Shown here one piece after another: positions 7,592 through 17,308 of a stretch of 64,000 bases of DNA. The position numbers and the translations under genes were made by a program. The notes under the pieces were generated by a model, which was not told the origin of the DNA, searched no databases, and saw nothing but the letters and a program-made list of their open reading frames with translations. Position 1 is the stretch's first letter; every line of letters starts with the position of its first letter. Source of the stretch: Kerstersia gyiorum (GTDB lineage: Bacteria; Pseudomonadota; Gammaproteobacteria; Burkholderiales; Burkholderiaceae_B); assembly GCF_004216755.1 (NCBI RefSeq), contig NZ_SGWZ01000006.1:62001-126000 (forward strand), written 5' to 3'.

Positions 7592-9418
7592 CTACAGCAC
7601 CGGCTGCAGTACGCGCTGCAGGATTTCCTCGCCGTAGGCTTCCAGCTTGCGGCTGCCCACACCGCTGATCTGGCCCAGCTCTTCCAGGGATTCCGGCGCC
7701 TGCAGCGCGATTTCCCGCAGCGTGGCGTCATGGAAGATGACATAGGCCGGCACCCCGTGGTGCCGGGCGATCTCTGCGCGCCAGGCACGCAGGGCTTCGA
7801 AGACCTTGAGTGCTTCCGGCGGCAGGTCCAGCAGCGCTGGACGCGCCTTGGCGCTGGCACGCGAGGATCTTGCCGCTTTTTCGCTTTCGCGCCGCAGCAT
7901 CAGTTGCCGTTCGCCCTTGAGCACGGCCCGGCTGGCCTCGGTCAACGCAAGCGTACCGTAGCCGTCGGCGTCAGTCATGACCAACCCCTGCGCCAGCAAT
8001 TGCCGCATGATGCTACGCCAGGCCTTGTCCGACAGATCCGCCCCCACCCCGAACACGCTGAGCGTGTCATGCTGCTGCTGGGTGATTTTCTCGCTGCGCT
8101 TGCCGCGCAGGATGTCGATGATATGCCCGGCGCCATAGCGCTGGCCGCGCTCGCGCCAGAGCCGGTAAATAGTAGACAGCAGCTTCTGCGCCGCCACCGT
8201 GCCGTCCCAGGATTCCGGCGGTTCCAGGCAGGTATCGCAATTGCCGCAAGGCCCGATGCGCTGACCGAAATAGGCCAGCAGCTGCTGCCGGCGGCACGAT
8301 ACGGTTTCGCACAGTGACAGCATGGCGTCCAGGTTGGCCCCCTGGCGCCGCTTGAAGGTTTCATCTCCAGGGGATTCTTCCAGCATGCGGCGCTGCTGCA
8401 CCACGTCCTGCAGACCATAGGCCAGCCAGGCCGAGGCCGGCATGCCGTCGCGCCCAGCGCGGCCTGTTTCCTGGTAATAGCCCTCGATGGATTTGGGCAA
8501 GTCGATATGCGCCACGAAACGCACGTCGGGTTTGTCTATGCCCATGCCGAAAGCGATGGTGGCGACCATGACCAGGCCATCTTCGCGCAGGAAACGCGAC
8601 TGATTTTCTGCGCGCACGGCCTGGCTCAGCCCGGCGTGGTAGGGCAATGCCTGCACGCCCTGGCGGCACAGGAAGTCCGCCGTTTCCTCAACTCGCGCGC
8701 GTGACAGGCAATAGACGATGCCGGCTTCGCCCTCGTGCTCGGCGCGTATCATGGCCAACAGCTGGCGCCGCACATCGTCTTTCTCGACGATGCGGTAGCG
8801 GATGTTCGGACGGTCGAAGCTGGAAACAAAATGCCGGGCGTCAGTCAGCGCCAGGCGCTGGGCGATCTCGCGCCGGGTTTCCTCTGTGGCGGTGGCGGTC
8901 AGGGCAATGCGCGGCACCTGCGGCCAGCGTTCCTGCAACATCGACAGGCCCAGGTATTCCGGGCGGAAGTCATGCCCCCACTGGCTGACGCAGTGGGCCT
9001 CGTCGATAGCGAACAGCGCCAGCCGGCCACGCGACAGCAGGTCCAGGCAGCGCTCGGTCAGCAGGCGTTCGGGCGCCACGTAGAGCAAATCCAGTTCACC
9101 CGCCAGGAACCGCTGTTCCACCGCCCTGGCCTCACGCCAATCCTGGGAGGAATTCAGGTAGGCGGCGCTCACGCCCAGTTCGGTCAGGGCATCCACCTGG
9201 TCCTGCATCAGCGCGATCAGCGGCGAAACCACGATGCCCGTGCCTTCGCGTACCAGCGAGGGAATCTGGTAGCACATGGACTTGCCGCCGCCAGTGGGCA
9301 TCAGCACCAGGGCGTCGCCGCCATCAATCACGTGCTCGACGATATCCTGCTGTTCGCCGCGGAAAGACTCGTAGCCGAAGACCCGCCGCAGGATTTCCAG
9401 GGCCTCAGACTTCGGCAT
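7592..9418 (-). CDS. recQ: RecQ ATP-dependent DNA helicase
   Basis: 608 residues from the ATG at 9418, close to the 609 of E. coli RecQ; the frame stays open upstream, but that extension is hydrophobic and not conserved-looking. Domains in order: SF2 helicase with Walker A ([13 protein letters not shown]) and the DEAH box plus RecQ aromatic loop ([17 protein letters not shown]); second RecA-like domain; a zinc-binding region with four cysteines (C...C...CGNCDTC); an RQC winged helix; and a C-terminal HRDC domain. It works in recombination repair with RecF-pathway proteins. Confidence 0.96.
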   Translation of the reverse strand: MPKSEALEILRRVFGYESFRGEQQDIVEHVIDGGDALVLMPTGGGKSMCYQIPSLVREGTGIVVSPLIALMQDQVDALTELGVSAAYLNSSQDWREARAVEQRFLAGELDLLYVAPERLLTERCLDLLSRGRLALFAIDEAHCVSQWGHDFRPEYLGLSMLQERWPQVPRIALTATATEETRREIAQRLALTDARHFVSSFDRPNIRYRIVEKDDVRRQLLAMIRAEHEGEAGIVYCLSRARVEETADFLCRQGVQALPYHAGLSQAVRAENQSRFLREDGLVMVATIAFGMGIDKPDVRFVAHIDLPKSIEGYYQETGRAGRDGMPASAWLAYGLQDVVQQRRMLEESPGDETFKRRQGANLDAMLSLCETVSCRRQQLLAYFGQRIGPCGNCDTCLEPPESWDGTVAAQKLLSTIYRLWRERGQRYGAGHIIDILRGKRSEKITQQQHDTLSVFGVGADLSDKAWRSIMRQLLAQGLVMTDADGYGTLALTEASRAVLKGERQLMLRRESEKAARSSRASAKARPALLDLPPEALKVFEALRAWRAEIARHHGVPAYVIFHDATLREIALQAPESLEELGQISGVGSRKLEAYGEEILQRVLQPVL

Positions 9419-9514
9419 GATGAGGAAGCGCCAGACCTGGCGCAGGATTCGAATTAGACATGCAAGCATTTTACCTGCCGGATCGTACCGCAATCCGGCA
9501 GCGTGACATTCGTG

Positions 9515-10642
9515 TCAGTCTCCGAGAAGATTGACAGGCAGGCTGAGATTCAGGCGCATCCCATAATCACCGGACACGATGTCGCGATCGGCCTCCCATT
9601 TGAGCTGCACATTGCGCCGCAGCGCCAGGCTGTGAGCGATACCCATGCGCTGCACCGTGGTATTGCCGTAGCGTACGTCAGAGTAGGTACCGCTGATCGT
9701 TCCCCAGCCGGCCAGCGGCACCCCGGTTTCCAGGGTGCCCTGCACCCGCGCCTGCGACAGCGGCCCGGAGGCATACCGGCTCAGGTCGCTGTAGCCGCTC
9801 ATGGCGTATTCCGCTCGGTAGCCCACTTCCAGCCAGTCGTAGAGGCTCACGACATAGCCCAGGTTATAGCGCGACCCTTCGACATTTTCGTAACGGCTGT
9901 GAGCAGCACCGGCCCTCAAGCGCCCCCACTCTCCCAGGGAGTACACCCCGCCCAGGCCGACATTGCGCATTTTGGCAGCGGTCTGCACCTGACCTTCAAG
10001 TGTCAGGTCAGGCCGCCAGCCGTAACGCACCGCCGTCTGTCCGGCCGAAACGCCGTACTCGACCGCACCGGTGCCCGCCGTCCAGGGGGAATAATCCAGC
10101 CAGCCCACCGCCGATGAATAGCCGACAACCCCGCTGTCCAGCAAGGCGGCATCCTCCATGCCACCGCTCTGCAACCGCACGCCGGCGATAGGCGCACTAC
10201 CCGAGATCTTCAACCCACTGCCTGGCAGGACGCCGAATGCCACGTCGGGCCCCTCCGACCCCCGGTAAATCCAGCGCGCCATGCCTTCGGTCTGCAAGCC
10301 GAGGCGGCCGGCCAGTTGCCGGCGGTTGGCGCCCGCGCCGCTGGCCGCGCTGTTCTGCGCACTGCCGCGCGCCTGCGGCTTTGGGGTCGGCTGCCAGGTC
10401 AGGCCATAAACATCCAGCGTGCCGGGCGCCGTATCGGCGGGCGCATCGAGCGGCTCGCCTTCCGGCGGCAGCGCCTGCGCGGCCAGCGGCTTGGGTTCCG
10501 GTACGGCGTAAAGCCGTACCGGCGACAGGCGTTCCAGGCCACGCGCATCGTCCCAGGCCGCTTGCGTCATACCGGCCAGGCCCGCCAGCAAGCACCCGCT
10601 TGCCCAGACCATCCATTTCTGTTTCACACTGGAGCACTTCAT
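9515..10642 (-). CDS. Predicted outer-membrane beta-barrel, usher-like, orphan
   Basis: 375 residues from ATG 10642. A signal peptide ends near residue 28 (AGMTQA before AWDD), a Pro/Ala-rich stretch follows, then many alternating hydrophobic strands rich in Tyr, Gly and Arg, ending LSLPVNLLGD. Segments such as VRYGWRPDLTLEGQVQ, LGGVYSLGEWGRLRAG and VGYRAEYAMSGYSDLSRYA read like strands from the barrel of chaperone-usher assembly proteins, but the length is less than half an usher and no N-terminal, plug or C-terminal usher domain is evident. No chaperone or pilin is nearby. Its only close neighbour is the divergent two-component system, which could regulate it. Confidence 0.5.
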   Translation of the reverse strand: MKCSSVKQKWMVWASGCLLAGLAGMTQAAWDDARGLERLSPVRLYAVPEPKPLAAQALPPEGEPLDAPADTAPGTLDVYGLTWQPTPKPQARGSAQNSAASGAGANRRQLAGRLGLQTEGMARWIYRGSEGPDVAFGVLPGSGLKISGSAPIAGVRLQSGGMEDAALLDSGVVGYSSAVGWLDYSPWTAGTGAVEYGVSAGQTAVRYGWRPDLTLEGQVQTAAKMRNVGLGGVYSLGEWGRLRAGAAHSRYENVEGSRYNLGYVVSLYDWLEVGYRAEYAMSGYSDLSRYASGPLSQARVQGTLETGVPLAGWGTISGTYSDVRYGNTTVQRMGIAHSLALRRNVQLKWEADRDIVSGDYGMRLNLSLPVNLLGD

Positions 10643-10810
10643 TTTTCTGGCCTGTCCCGTGGCTCCGGCCATCGCCGCAAACCCGCCTGGATACTCATTT
10701 TCCCGAGCCTCACCCAGGGTGCGGGACATTTCAAAGCGTTTCCACATCTTGATCACCACGCCCGCGCAAGCGACACTGCTCGCATCCTTGATTCTCTTTG
10801 ACTGCACGCC

Positions 10811-11509
10811 ATGGACAAACTTCCCAGCAAACTGCTGGTCGTCGATGACGACCCTGCCCTGCGCCAGCTTCTTGCCGAGTACCTGAACCGCCATGGCTAC
10901 GACACCTTGCTGGCACCCGATGCCACCGATCTGCCGGCCCGCATCGCGCGCTACTCCCCGGACCTGATCGTCCTGGACCGCATGCTGCCGGGCGGTGATG
11001 GCGCCCAGGCCTGCCGCCAGTTGCGGGAGCAAGGAGAAGACATTCCGATTATCCTCCTGACCGCCCGCGACGAAACCCTGGACCGCATCAGCGGCCTGGA
11101 GGCTGGCGCCGACGACTACCTCGGCAAGCCCTTCGACCCGCGTGAACTGCTGGCGCGCATCGAGGCCGTGCTACGGCGCAAAGTCGGCCCGTCCGCACTG
11201 AACCGCACCAACCCGGTCAACTTCGGGCCTTTCACCTATGACCCGATCCGGCGCCAACTGTTCCGCGACAACGAACCCATGCACCTGACCGGCGGTGAAA
11301 TCAATCTGCTGGAAGCCTTCGTCAATAACCCCGGCAAGCCCCTGAGCCGGGAAAAACTGCTGGCGCTGGCTCGCGATGACGACGGCGAACGCAACGACCG
11401 CGCCATAGATATCGCCATTCTGCGCCTGCGCCGGGTGCTAGAGGAAGACCCCAAGCAACCGCGCTGGATCCAGACCGTCTGGGGCATCGGCTACCGCTTC
11501 GCTCCCTGA
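10811..11509 (+). CDS. OmpR-family response regulator
   Basis: 232 residues. Receiver domain (about 7-122) with acidic triad Asp12-14, phosphoacceptor Asp56 (LIVLDRMLPGG) and Lys in DYLGKPF; OmpR/PhoB winged-helix domain (about 135-232) ending WIQTVWGIGYRF. It is followed 8 bases later by its partner kinase gene. The sequence is of the OmpR/RisA type seen in Bordetella relatives but diverged enough that I do not assign a symbol. Regulon unknown; the divergent barrel gene and the convergent cydAB-like genes are the immediate candidates. Confidence 0.9.
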   Translation: MDKLPSKLLVVDDDPALRQLLAEYLNRHGYDTLLAPDATDLPARIARYSPDLIVLDRMLPGGDGAQACRQLREQGEDIPIILLTARDETLDRISGLEAGADDYLGKPFDPRELLARIEAVLRRKVGPSALNRTNPVNFGPFTYDPIRRQLFRDNEPMHLTGGEINLLEAFVNNPGKPLSREKLLALARDDDGERNDRAIDIAILRLRRVLEEDPKQPRWIQTVWGIGYRFAP

Positions 11510-11517
11510 ATCCTGCA

Positions 11518-12939
11518 ATGAGCCGTTTCCGCAGCCTGGTCTGCCGTTATCTCTTCCCCCGTTCGCTGCGCGCACGGGTCGCCTTTCTCGTGCTTGGCGC
11601 AGTGTTGTTTTCCCACACGGTCACCATGATCATGATCGACCGTTACCAGGAACGCTATGTCGATCCCGTCAAGTACGACCTGATCATCACTGCCCTGCAT
11701 ACGCTGCAGGCGGCCGTCACCCATATCCCGCCCGACGAACGTGCCGATTTCGTGCACCGCGCCTCACACGGCCAATGGTATCTGTGGAACCGCCAGTTGC
11801 CGGCCGACGTCCAGTTGCATCCACAAGCAGGCATGCCCGGCACTCTGTCGCGCACGGTCAATGCTTCGCCGCAGCTGGAAGCCTTCGTCGAGCGAGTCAA
11901 CGCCAGCCTGGGCGACGGCACCCTGGTAGCCGCCAGCCAGGGACAAGCCGCCAGGCTCTATATTTCCCTATCGCAGGTTCCCTCTCAGAGCGGCACCAAT
12001 ACGGATTGGCTGGTCGTGCCGCTGGACCGCCTGGACCCGCCGCTGGCGGCGCATATCATCGTCATCTGGCTGCTGTCGCTCAGCGGCGTCCTCATGCTTG
12101 CAGGCTGGTTCTCCTGGCATATTTCGCGCCCCATGACACGCCTGGCGGAAGCTGCCGACCAACTGGCCGCAGGCAAGCCCAGCCGCGTCGAACCCTCCGG
12201 CCCGGACGAAACCCGGCTGCTCGGAGAACGCTTCAATGCCATGCTGGACGCTCTGGCCGAATCGGATGCTGTGCGCCGCACCTTGCTGGCCGGACTGCCG
12301 CACGACCTGAAGGGCCCACTTTCACGCATGTGGCTGCGTATCGAAATGTCCAGCGACACAACCTTCTGCGAAGGCATGCGCAAGGATCTGCACGATATGC
12401 AACATATGGTGGGCCAGTTCCTCGATTTCGTCCGGGGCAGCGACCCGACCGCCTACCGGCCCATGTCCCTGGATATCCGCAACTGGCTGCAGGAGTACAC
12501 ACAGCACTGGCAGAACAGCGGGCTGGACATCACCTTGCACGACCCCTTGAATGCGCCAGTCCGGCTAAGGCTGGACGATAGTGCGCTGCGCCGCCTGCTG
12601 GACAACCTGGTCAGCAACGCCATGCATCACGGCAAACCGCCGATACGGATCACGCTGCAGGCCGACGCCCGGCACGCGTACATCATTCTGGACGACCACG
12701 GTCCGGGCATTCCGATGGAACGCCGCCAGGAAGCCTTGCGCCCCTTCCTGCGCCTGGATGACGCCCGTACCCGTACCGGCAACGTCGGGCTGGGGCTGGC
12801 GCTGGCCGATACCATCGCCCGCGCCCATCACGGCAGGCTGAAACTCGACGACGCGCCCAGCGGCGGCCTGCGCGTGCGTGTCAGTATTCCTCGCTCTCTT
12901 TCGGACGAGCAAACAGACTCCGATAGTTCATCAGACTGA
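11518..12939 (+). CDS. EnvZ-type sensor histidine kinase
   Basis: 473 residues: membrane helices at about 20-40 and 180-200 enclosing a periplasmic sensor of about 140 residues; HAMP (about 200-250); a dimerisation/phosphoacceptor helix with His262 in LPHDLKGPLSRM; and a HATPase domain with the N box (NLVSNAMHHG, Asn366), G1 (DDHGPGIP) and G2 (GNVGLGLALADTIARAHHG). The H box has KGPLS where EnvZ-like proteins usually have RTPLT. The C-terminal tail is Ser/Asp-rich (DSDSSSD), and its codons overlap the 3' end of the convergent cydB-like gene by 59 bases. Confidence 0.9.
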   Translation: MSRFRSLVCRYLFPRSLRARVAFLVLGAVLFSHTVTMIMIDRYQERYVDPVKYDLIITALHTLQAAVTHIPPDERADFVHRASHGQWYLWNRQLPADVQLHPQAGMPGTLSRTVNASPQLEAFVERVNASLGDGTLVAASQGQAARLYISLSQVPSQSGTNTDWLVVPLDRLDPPLAAHIIVIWLLSLSGVLMLAGWFSWHISRPMTRLAEAADQLAAGKPSRVEPSGPDETRLLGERFNAMLDALAESDAVRRTLLAGLPHDLKGPLSRMWLRIEMSSDTTFCEGMRKDLHDMQHMVGQFLDFVRGSDPTAYRPMSLDIRNWLQEYTQHWQNSGLDITLHDPLNAPVRLRLDDSALRRLLDNLVSNAMHHGKPPIRITLQADARHAYIILDDHGPGIPMERRQEALRPFLRLDDARTRTGNVGLGLALADTIARAHHGRLKLDDAPSGGLRVRVSIPRSLSDEQTDSDSSSD

Positions 12940-13912
12940 CCACCAGCAGCACCGGCACTGCCACCACGGCAGCAGCAAGCGCCAGGCGCTGCGAAGCGGG
13001 ATCGGCGGAGCCATCCCAGATCGTGACCTCGTCCAGGATCAGATAGGGGAACAGGCTGAACGCCACGCCAATCAGCATCAGAAACAACAGCAGCAGCGTC
13101 AGGATGCAGGGCATCCAGCTGCGCCGAAGCCCCCGGCGGCGAGTCAATGAGAAATCCAGCGCGATCATGCAAAGCAGCATCGCCCCCCAGAAGGCAAGCG
13201 CCCCGCGCCAATCGCCGCCATTGCTCCAGCGGTGCAGCACGCCGCCATTGAGCAGGCCCAGCGTCATTGCGACGGCCAACATGCCGGTGGCGCTCCAGGG
13301 AATCATGCGCCTGGCCCAATTCACGGCACGCTGCTGCAGGCCGCCGTGCAGCCTGGCCGACAGCCAGCTGGCCGCCAGCACGATATAGGTCGCCAATGCG
13401 CACAGGCCGCACATCAGGTCGAAAAGGAGATAGGTCACGCCCCCCTGGTAGCCGGTGGCGATGCGGCCCATGACCCAGCCATGGCCCAGCGCGCTCAGGA
13501 CGGCACCTACCCAGAAGCCATTAAGCCAGCGTTCGCGGTCCGCAGGGCGCGCACGGTAGCGGAACTCGAAGCAGACCGACCGCAGAATGCCGCCCAGCAA
13601 CACCAGCGTCAGCGGCGCGTACAGCCGCCCCATGACCTGCCCCCAGGCGGCGGGAAAGGCGCTGGCAAACAGACCGGCAGCCAACAGCAGCCAGGCGCCG
13701 TTGGCATCGCGCCAGGCGCCCAGGTGCATCCACAACTGCTGCCTGGCGGCCGGCGGCGCCAGCGGCAGCAGCACCCCGACGCCCAGATCGAAACCGTCCA
13801 GGATGGCGCCGGCGATCAACAACACCCACAGCACGGCCAGGCACGCCAGCGGCAACCAGAATGCCGGATCCTGAACCTGCATGCCCAGCGAATTGGCGAG
13901 CCCCATGATCAT
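12881..13912 (-). CDS. cydB: CydB-like subunit II of a cytochrome bd-type oxidase
   Basis: 343 residues with about eight or nine membrane helices. The subunit II signature near the N-terminus is clear (IAGAILDGFDLGVGVLLPL, about residues 33-51), as is the late segment SLFPYLILDEVTIWDGSADPASQ typical of the family. It overlaps the cydA-like gene by 4 bases (ATGA), so the two are translated together. In standard bd oxidases CydB carries no redox haem and stabilises CydA. Its partner is unusual (see the CydA entry), so the reaction of the complex is uncertain. Confidence 0.87.
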   Translation of the reverse strand: MIMGLANSLGMQVQDPAFWLPLACLAVLWVLLIAGAILDGFDLGVGVLLPLAPPAARQQLWMHLGAWRDANGAWLLLAAGLFASAFPAAWGQVMGRLYAPLTLVLLGGILRSVCFEFRYRARPADRERWLNGFWVGAVLSALGHGWVMGRIATGYQGGVTYLLFDLMCGLCALATYIVLAASWLSARLHGGLQQRAVNWARRMIPWSATGMLAVAMTLGLLNGGVLHRWSNGGDWRGALAFWGAMLLCMIALDFSLTRRRGLRRSWMPCILTLLLLFLMLIGVAFSLFPYLILDEVTIWDGSADPASQRLALAAAVVAVPVLLVVSLMNYRSLFARPKESEEY

Positions 13913-15252
13913 CGCAGCGTCTCCCCGGCCCGGCGCACCGGAACGACACCATGACGGGCGGCCTGGAACAGCATGCGCGCAAAACCCCAGACTCCCAACC
14001 CCAGCACCAGGACATAGGCTGCCAGGCTGGCCACCAACCCGGCGACAGGCAGATTATTGCCGACTTCGGCAAAAGTGATGGTGCCATGAACGAAATAGGG
14101 CAAGCGTCCCATTTCCCCCAGCCACAGCGAAAGCAGCAGCATCAGCAGGCCCGCCAGCGTCAACCATGCCAGCACGCGACGCAAGCCCACCGGCCAGGCC
14201 GACATCCGCTGCCAGCCGCGCCGCTGCGCCATCCACAAAGCCAGCATCAATGCCAGGACGACCACCAGCATCAACAAGCCCAGCACCCGCGCCACCAGAA
14301 AAACGGCCGACACCGGCGGCAACATGCCCGACGCCTGGTCCAGCCCCACCCAGGTGCCTTCGTCCTGCTGCGCCAGCCAGGGCCAACCGGCCACGCCCAA
14401 GCGCCATTCGGCCAGATTGACCTGCGCCGCCGGGTCCGGCCAGGCGAACAGCAGGAAGGCGGACTCACTGCCGCTCTCCCACAGACCGGCCAGCGCCGCC
14501 AACTGCACCGGCTGCCAGGCAGCGAGCAAAGGCACCTGCGCCAGCAAGGCTGCGCCCCAGGCCAGCAGACTGGCCAGCGCCATCCAGATACCCAGGCGGC
14601 ACACCCGCGTTTCACTCTCAGACAATTCCCGCCGTAGCGACTGCCAGGCGGAAATGCCCGTCATCAAACAGGCGACGGCAAAAAAGCCGCCAGCCAAAAC
14701 TCGCAGCATCATCCACGGCGCCAGGCCGTCGAACAGCAGCGTCCGCCAGTCATCCACATAATATTGGCCGTTGAACCAGGTAGAACCGACCGGGGCGTGG
14801 GTCCAGGCCAGCAAGGCCAGTTCCCAGAACAGGGTCAGCGTCAGGCCCATGGCCGTCATGAATACGCTCAGCGCGTGCACACGAGCCGATACCCGCATCT
14901 GGCCGAACAGCATCACCCCCAGGAAACAAGTCTTGAACAGGAACACCGTCAGCACAATGGCTGCCAGCAGGGGCCCGGCGACATTGCCGACACGCTCGCC
15001 CAGCCCCGGCCACAGGCTGCCGGCCTGGAACAGCACGGGCAGGCCCGAGGCGAACGCCAGTACCCACGCCAAGGCGAAGAAACGCACCCAGAAACGATAT
15101 GCAGGCATCCAGGCGGCTGCCTGCCGGGCCCGCCATTTCATGCCACAAAGCAGCCACGCCAGCGCCACAGCCAGCGCCAGAAAGGCCTGATGGAATCCCA
15201 GCCCCCCCAGGAACTGGACCTGGGCCAGCGCCAGGGCAGTGAAATCCGTCAT
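13909..15252 (-). CDS. cydA: Divergent CydA-like subunit I lacking haem b558 ligands
   Basis: 447 residues (E. coli CydA 522), with the CydA fold visible throughout, including GISAW (199-203) and GEMGRLPY (379-386, versus AEYGRQPW). By hand alignment to E. coli CydA, His19 is kept (His21) and Glu445 is kept (Glu380). The two b558 ligands are replaced: His186 by Arg184 and Met393 by Leu324. Glu99 and Glu107 become Ile99 and Lys107. The quinol-loop pair Lys252/Glu257 becomes Gln250/Ala255, and the GDESG motif is missing. This resembles the heme-poor, non-quinol branches of the bd superfamily. It need not be a quinol oxidase. Confidence 0.85.
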   Translation of the reverse strand: MTDFTALALAQVQFLGGLGFHQAFLALAVALAWLLCGMKWRARQAAAWMPAYRFWVRFFALAWVLAFASGLPVLFQAGSLWPGLGERVGNVAGPLLAAIVLTVFLFKTCFLGVMLFGQMRVSARVHALSVFMTAMGLTLTLFWELALLAWTHAPVGSTWFNGQYYVDDWRTLLFDGLAPWMMLRVLAGGFFAVACLMTGISAWQSLRRELSESETRVCRLGIWMALASLLAWGAALLAQVPLLAAWQPVQLAALAGLWESGSESAFLLFAWPDPAAQVNLAEWRLGVAGWPWLAQQDEGTWVGLDQASGMLPPVSAVFLVARVLGLLMLVVVLALMLALWMAQRRGWQRMSAWPVGLRRVLAWLTLAGLLMLLLSLWLGEMGRLPYFVHGTITFAEVGNNLPVAGLVASLAAYVLVLGLGVWGFARMLFQAARHGVVPVRRAGETLR

Positions 15253-15420
15253 GGATGAAAGTCCAAGTCCTCAACAGTGCAACGGGCCTGAATGTACAAC
15301 AGCCGTATGGTCAGTCGTGCGTCTTTGTCGTATCGTCAGGGATAGATGCGGTCTTCCGGCTGGCGCCTGCGCGCCATTGCCAGGAGGCCGCCCCCCGCCT
15401 GCCCCGCTGCGTATACACCC

Positions 15421-15454
15421 GTTTCCGGCAGCGTCCCCGGACGTTGCCGGAAAA
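15421..15454. other. Inverted repeat in the cydA/glnS divergent region
   Basis: GTTTCCGGCAGCGTCC faces GGACGTTGCCGGAAAAC across a CCGG centre. It sits in the 289-base gap between the divergent cydA-like gene and glnS, about 90 bases before the glnS start. No T-run follows in either direction, so it is not an obvious terminator; it could be an operator or a leader structure. Nothing else is recognised in this gap. Confidence 0.4.
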
Positions 15455-15541
15455 CAGACAATTTCGCGAGAATAACAGTCTGTCCCCGCAGCCGTGGCAA
15501 AATTGATGTTTCGACTTCTTTTGCGCGAATCTCACTGCGTT

Positions 15542-17308
15542 ATGAGCCAAGTTCCGCCGGTAGCGCCGGTTTCCAATTTTATCCGTCAAATCATCGAGTC
15601 CGACCTGGCTGCAGACCGCTTTCGCGGCAAGCTCTGGGCCGGCGCGCCCGGCCCTGCCTCCGTGCAGGCCCAGGGCCAGCAGGACCCCGCGCGCATCCGC
15701 ACCCGGTTCCCGCCGGAGCCCAACGGCTACCTGCACATCGGCCATGCCAAAAGCATCTGCCTGAATTTCGGCCTGGCGCGCGATTATGGCGGCGTCTGCC
15801 ACCTGCGTTTCGACGATACCAATCCTGAAAAGGAAAACCAGGAGTACGTCGATGCCATCAAGGACACCGTCCACTGGCTGGGCTTCGACTGGCAGGCCGA
15901 GAGCGGTGAAAACCATCTTTACTTCGCCAGCGACTATTTCGATTACATGTATGGCTTTGCCGAAGCCCTGATCGAAGCCGGCTACGCCTATGTGGACGAA
16001 CAAAGCGCCGAGGAAATCCGCGCCAACCGGGGCTCGCTGACCGAACCCGGCACCGATTCACCCTGGCGCGACCGCCCGGCGGCGGAATCGCTGCAACGCC
16101 TGCGCGAAATGCGCGACGGCAAACATCCGGACGGCAGCCTGGTGCTGCGTGCCCGCATCGACATGGCCTCGCCCAATATCAACCTGCGCGATCCCGTGCT
16201 GTATCGCGTGCGCCATGCCCATCACCATCGCACAGGCGACAAATGGTGCATCTACCCGATGTACACGTGGGCCCACCCTGTTGAAGACGCGCTGGAAGGC
16301 ATCACGCACAGTATCTGCACGCTGGAGTTCGAAGACCAGCGGCCGTTCTACGACTGGATCCTGGCGCGCCTGGCGGAGCTCGGCCAACTGGCCGAGCCAT
16401 TGCCGCACCAGTACGAATTCGCCCGCCTGAACCTGAGCTACGTCGTCACCAGCAAGCGCAAGCTGCTCAAGCTGGTGCAGGACGGCCTGGTGGAAGGCTG
16501 GGACGACCCCCGCATGCCTACGCTGGTCGGCCTGCGCCGCCGCGGCTATACGCCCTCGGCCATCCGCCTGTTCTGCGAACGCATCGGTGTCGCACGCGCC
16601 GACTCGCGCATCGACTACAGCCTGCTGGAACAAGCGCTGCGCGACGACCTCGATCCGGTCGCAGAACGCGCCGTCGCGGTGCTCGATCCGATCAAGCTGA
16701 TCATCACCAATTACCCTGAAGGCCAGACCGAACCGTGCCATGCCCCGCGCAACCCGCACGATCCGGCTGCCGGCCAGCGCCATTTCCCGTTCTCCCGCGA
16801 ACTGTGGATAGAACGCGACGATTTCCGCGAAGAAGCACCGAAGAAATACTTCCGCCTGTTCCCCGGCAACATGGTGCGCCTGAAATACGGCTATGTCGTG
16901 AAATGCACGGGCTTCAGCAAGGACGCCAACGGCAACATCACGGAAGTCCACGCCGAGTACCTGCCTGACACCAAGAGCGGCACCCCCGGCGCCGACAGCG
17001 TCAAGGTCAAGGGCAACATCACCTGGGTCAGCGCGGCCCATGCGGTGCCTGCCGAGATCCGCCTGTACGACCGCCTGTTCTCCGACGCCTTCCCCGATGC
17101 CGGCGACAAGGAATTCCTGGACTTCCTCAACCCGGATTCAATCAAGGTAGTGCGCGGTTGGCTGGAGCCCGGCCTGCAGGCCGAGCCTGGCCGTGCCTGG
17201 CAGTTCGAGCGCATGGGCTATTTCGCCGCAGACCGCGAATTGTCACGCGTGGATGCTCCCGTCATCAATCGCATCACCACACTGCGGGATTCCTGGGCAC
17301 AAGCATGA
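15542..17308 (+). CDS. glnS: Glutaminyl-tRNA synthetase
   Basis: 588 residues from ATG 15542; an earlier in-frame ATG at 15494 would add 16 residues with no homologous look. Class I signature HIGH is present in PNGYLHIGHAKS, and the second signature is VVTSKRKLL (KMSKS-type; the usual VMSKRK has Thr for Met here). The catalytic domain is followed by two C-terminal beta-barrels that read the anticodon. It charges tRNA-Gln with glutamine. The TGA overlaps the minC ATG by 4 bases (ATGA), an unusual coupling of translation to division-site control. Confidence 0.95.
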   Translation: MSQVPPVAPVSNFIRQIIESDLAADRFRGKLWAGAPGPASVQAQGQQDPARIRTRFPPEPNGYLHIGHAKSICLNFGLARDYGGVCHLRFDDTNPEKENQEYVDAIKDTVHWLGFDWQAESGENHLYFASDYFDYMYGFAEALIEAGYAYVDEQSAEEIRANRGSLTEPGTDSPWRDRPAAESLQRLREMRDGKHPDGSLVLRARIDMASPNINLRDPVLYRVRHAHHHRTGDKWCIYPMYTWAHPVEDALEGITHSICTLEFEDQRPFYDWILARLAELGQLAEPLPHQYEFARLNLSYVVTSKRKLLKLVQDGLVEGWDDPRMPTLVGLRRRGYTPSAIRLFCERIGVARADSRIDYSLLEQALRDDLDPVAERAVAVLDPIKLIITNYPEGQTEPCHAPRNPHDPAAGQRHFPFSRELWIERDDFREEAPKKYFRLFPGNMVRLKYGYVVKCTGFSKDANGNITEVHAEYLPDTKSGTPGADSVKVKGNITWVSAAHAVPAEIRLYDRLFSDAFPDAGDKEFLDFLNPDSIKVVRGWLEPGLQAEPGRAWQFERMGYFAADRELSRVDAPVINRITTLRDSWAQA

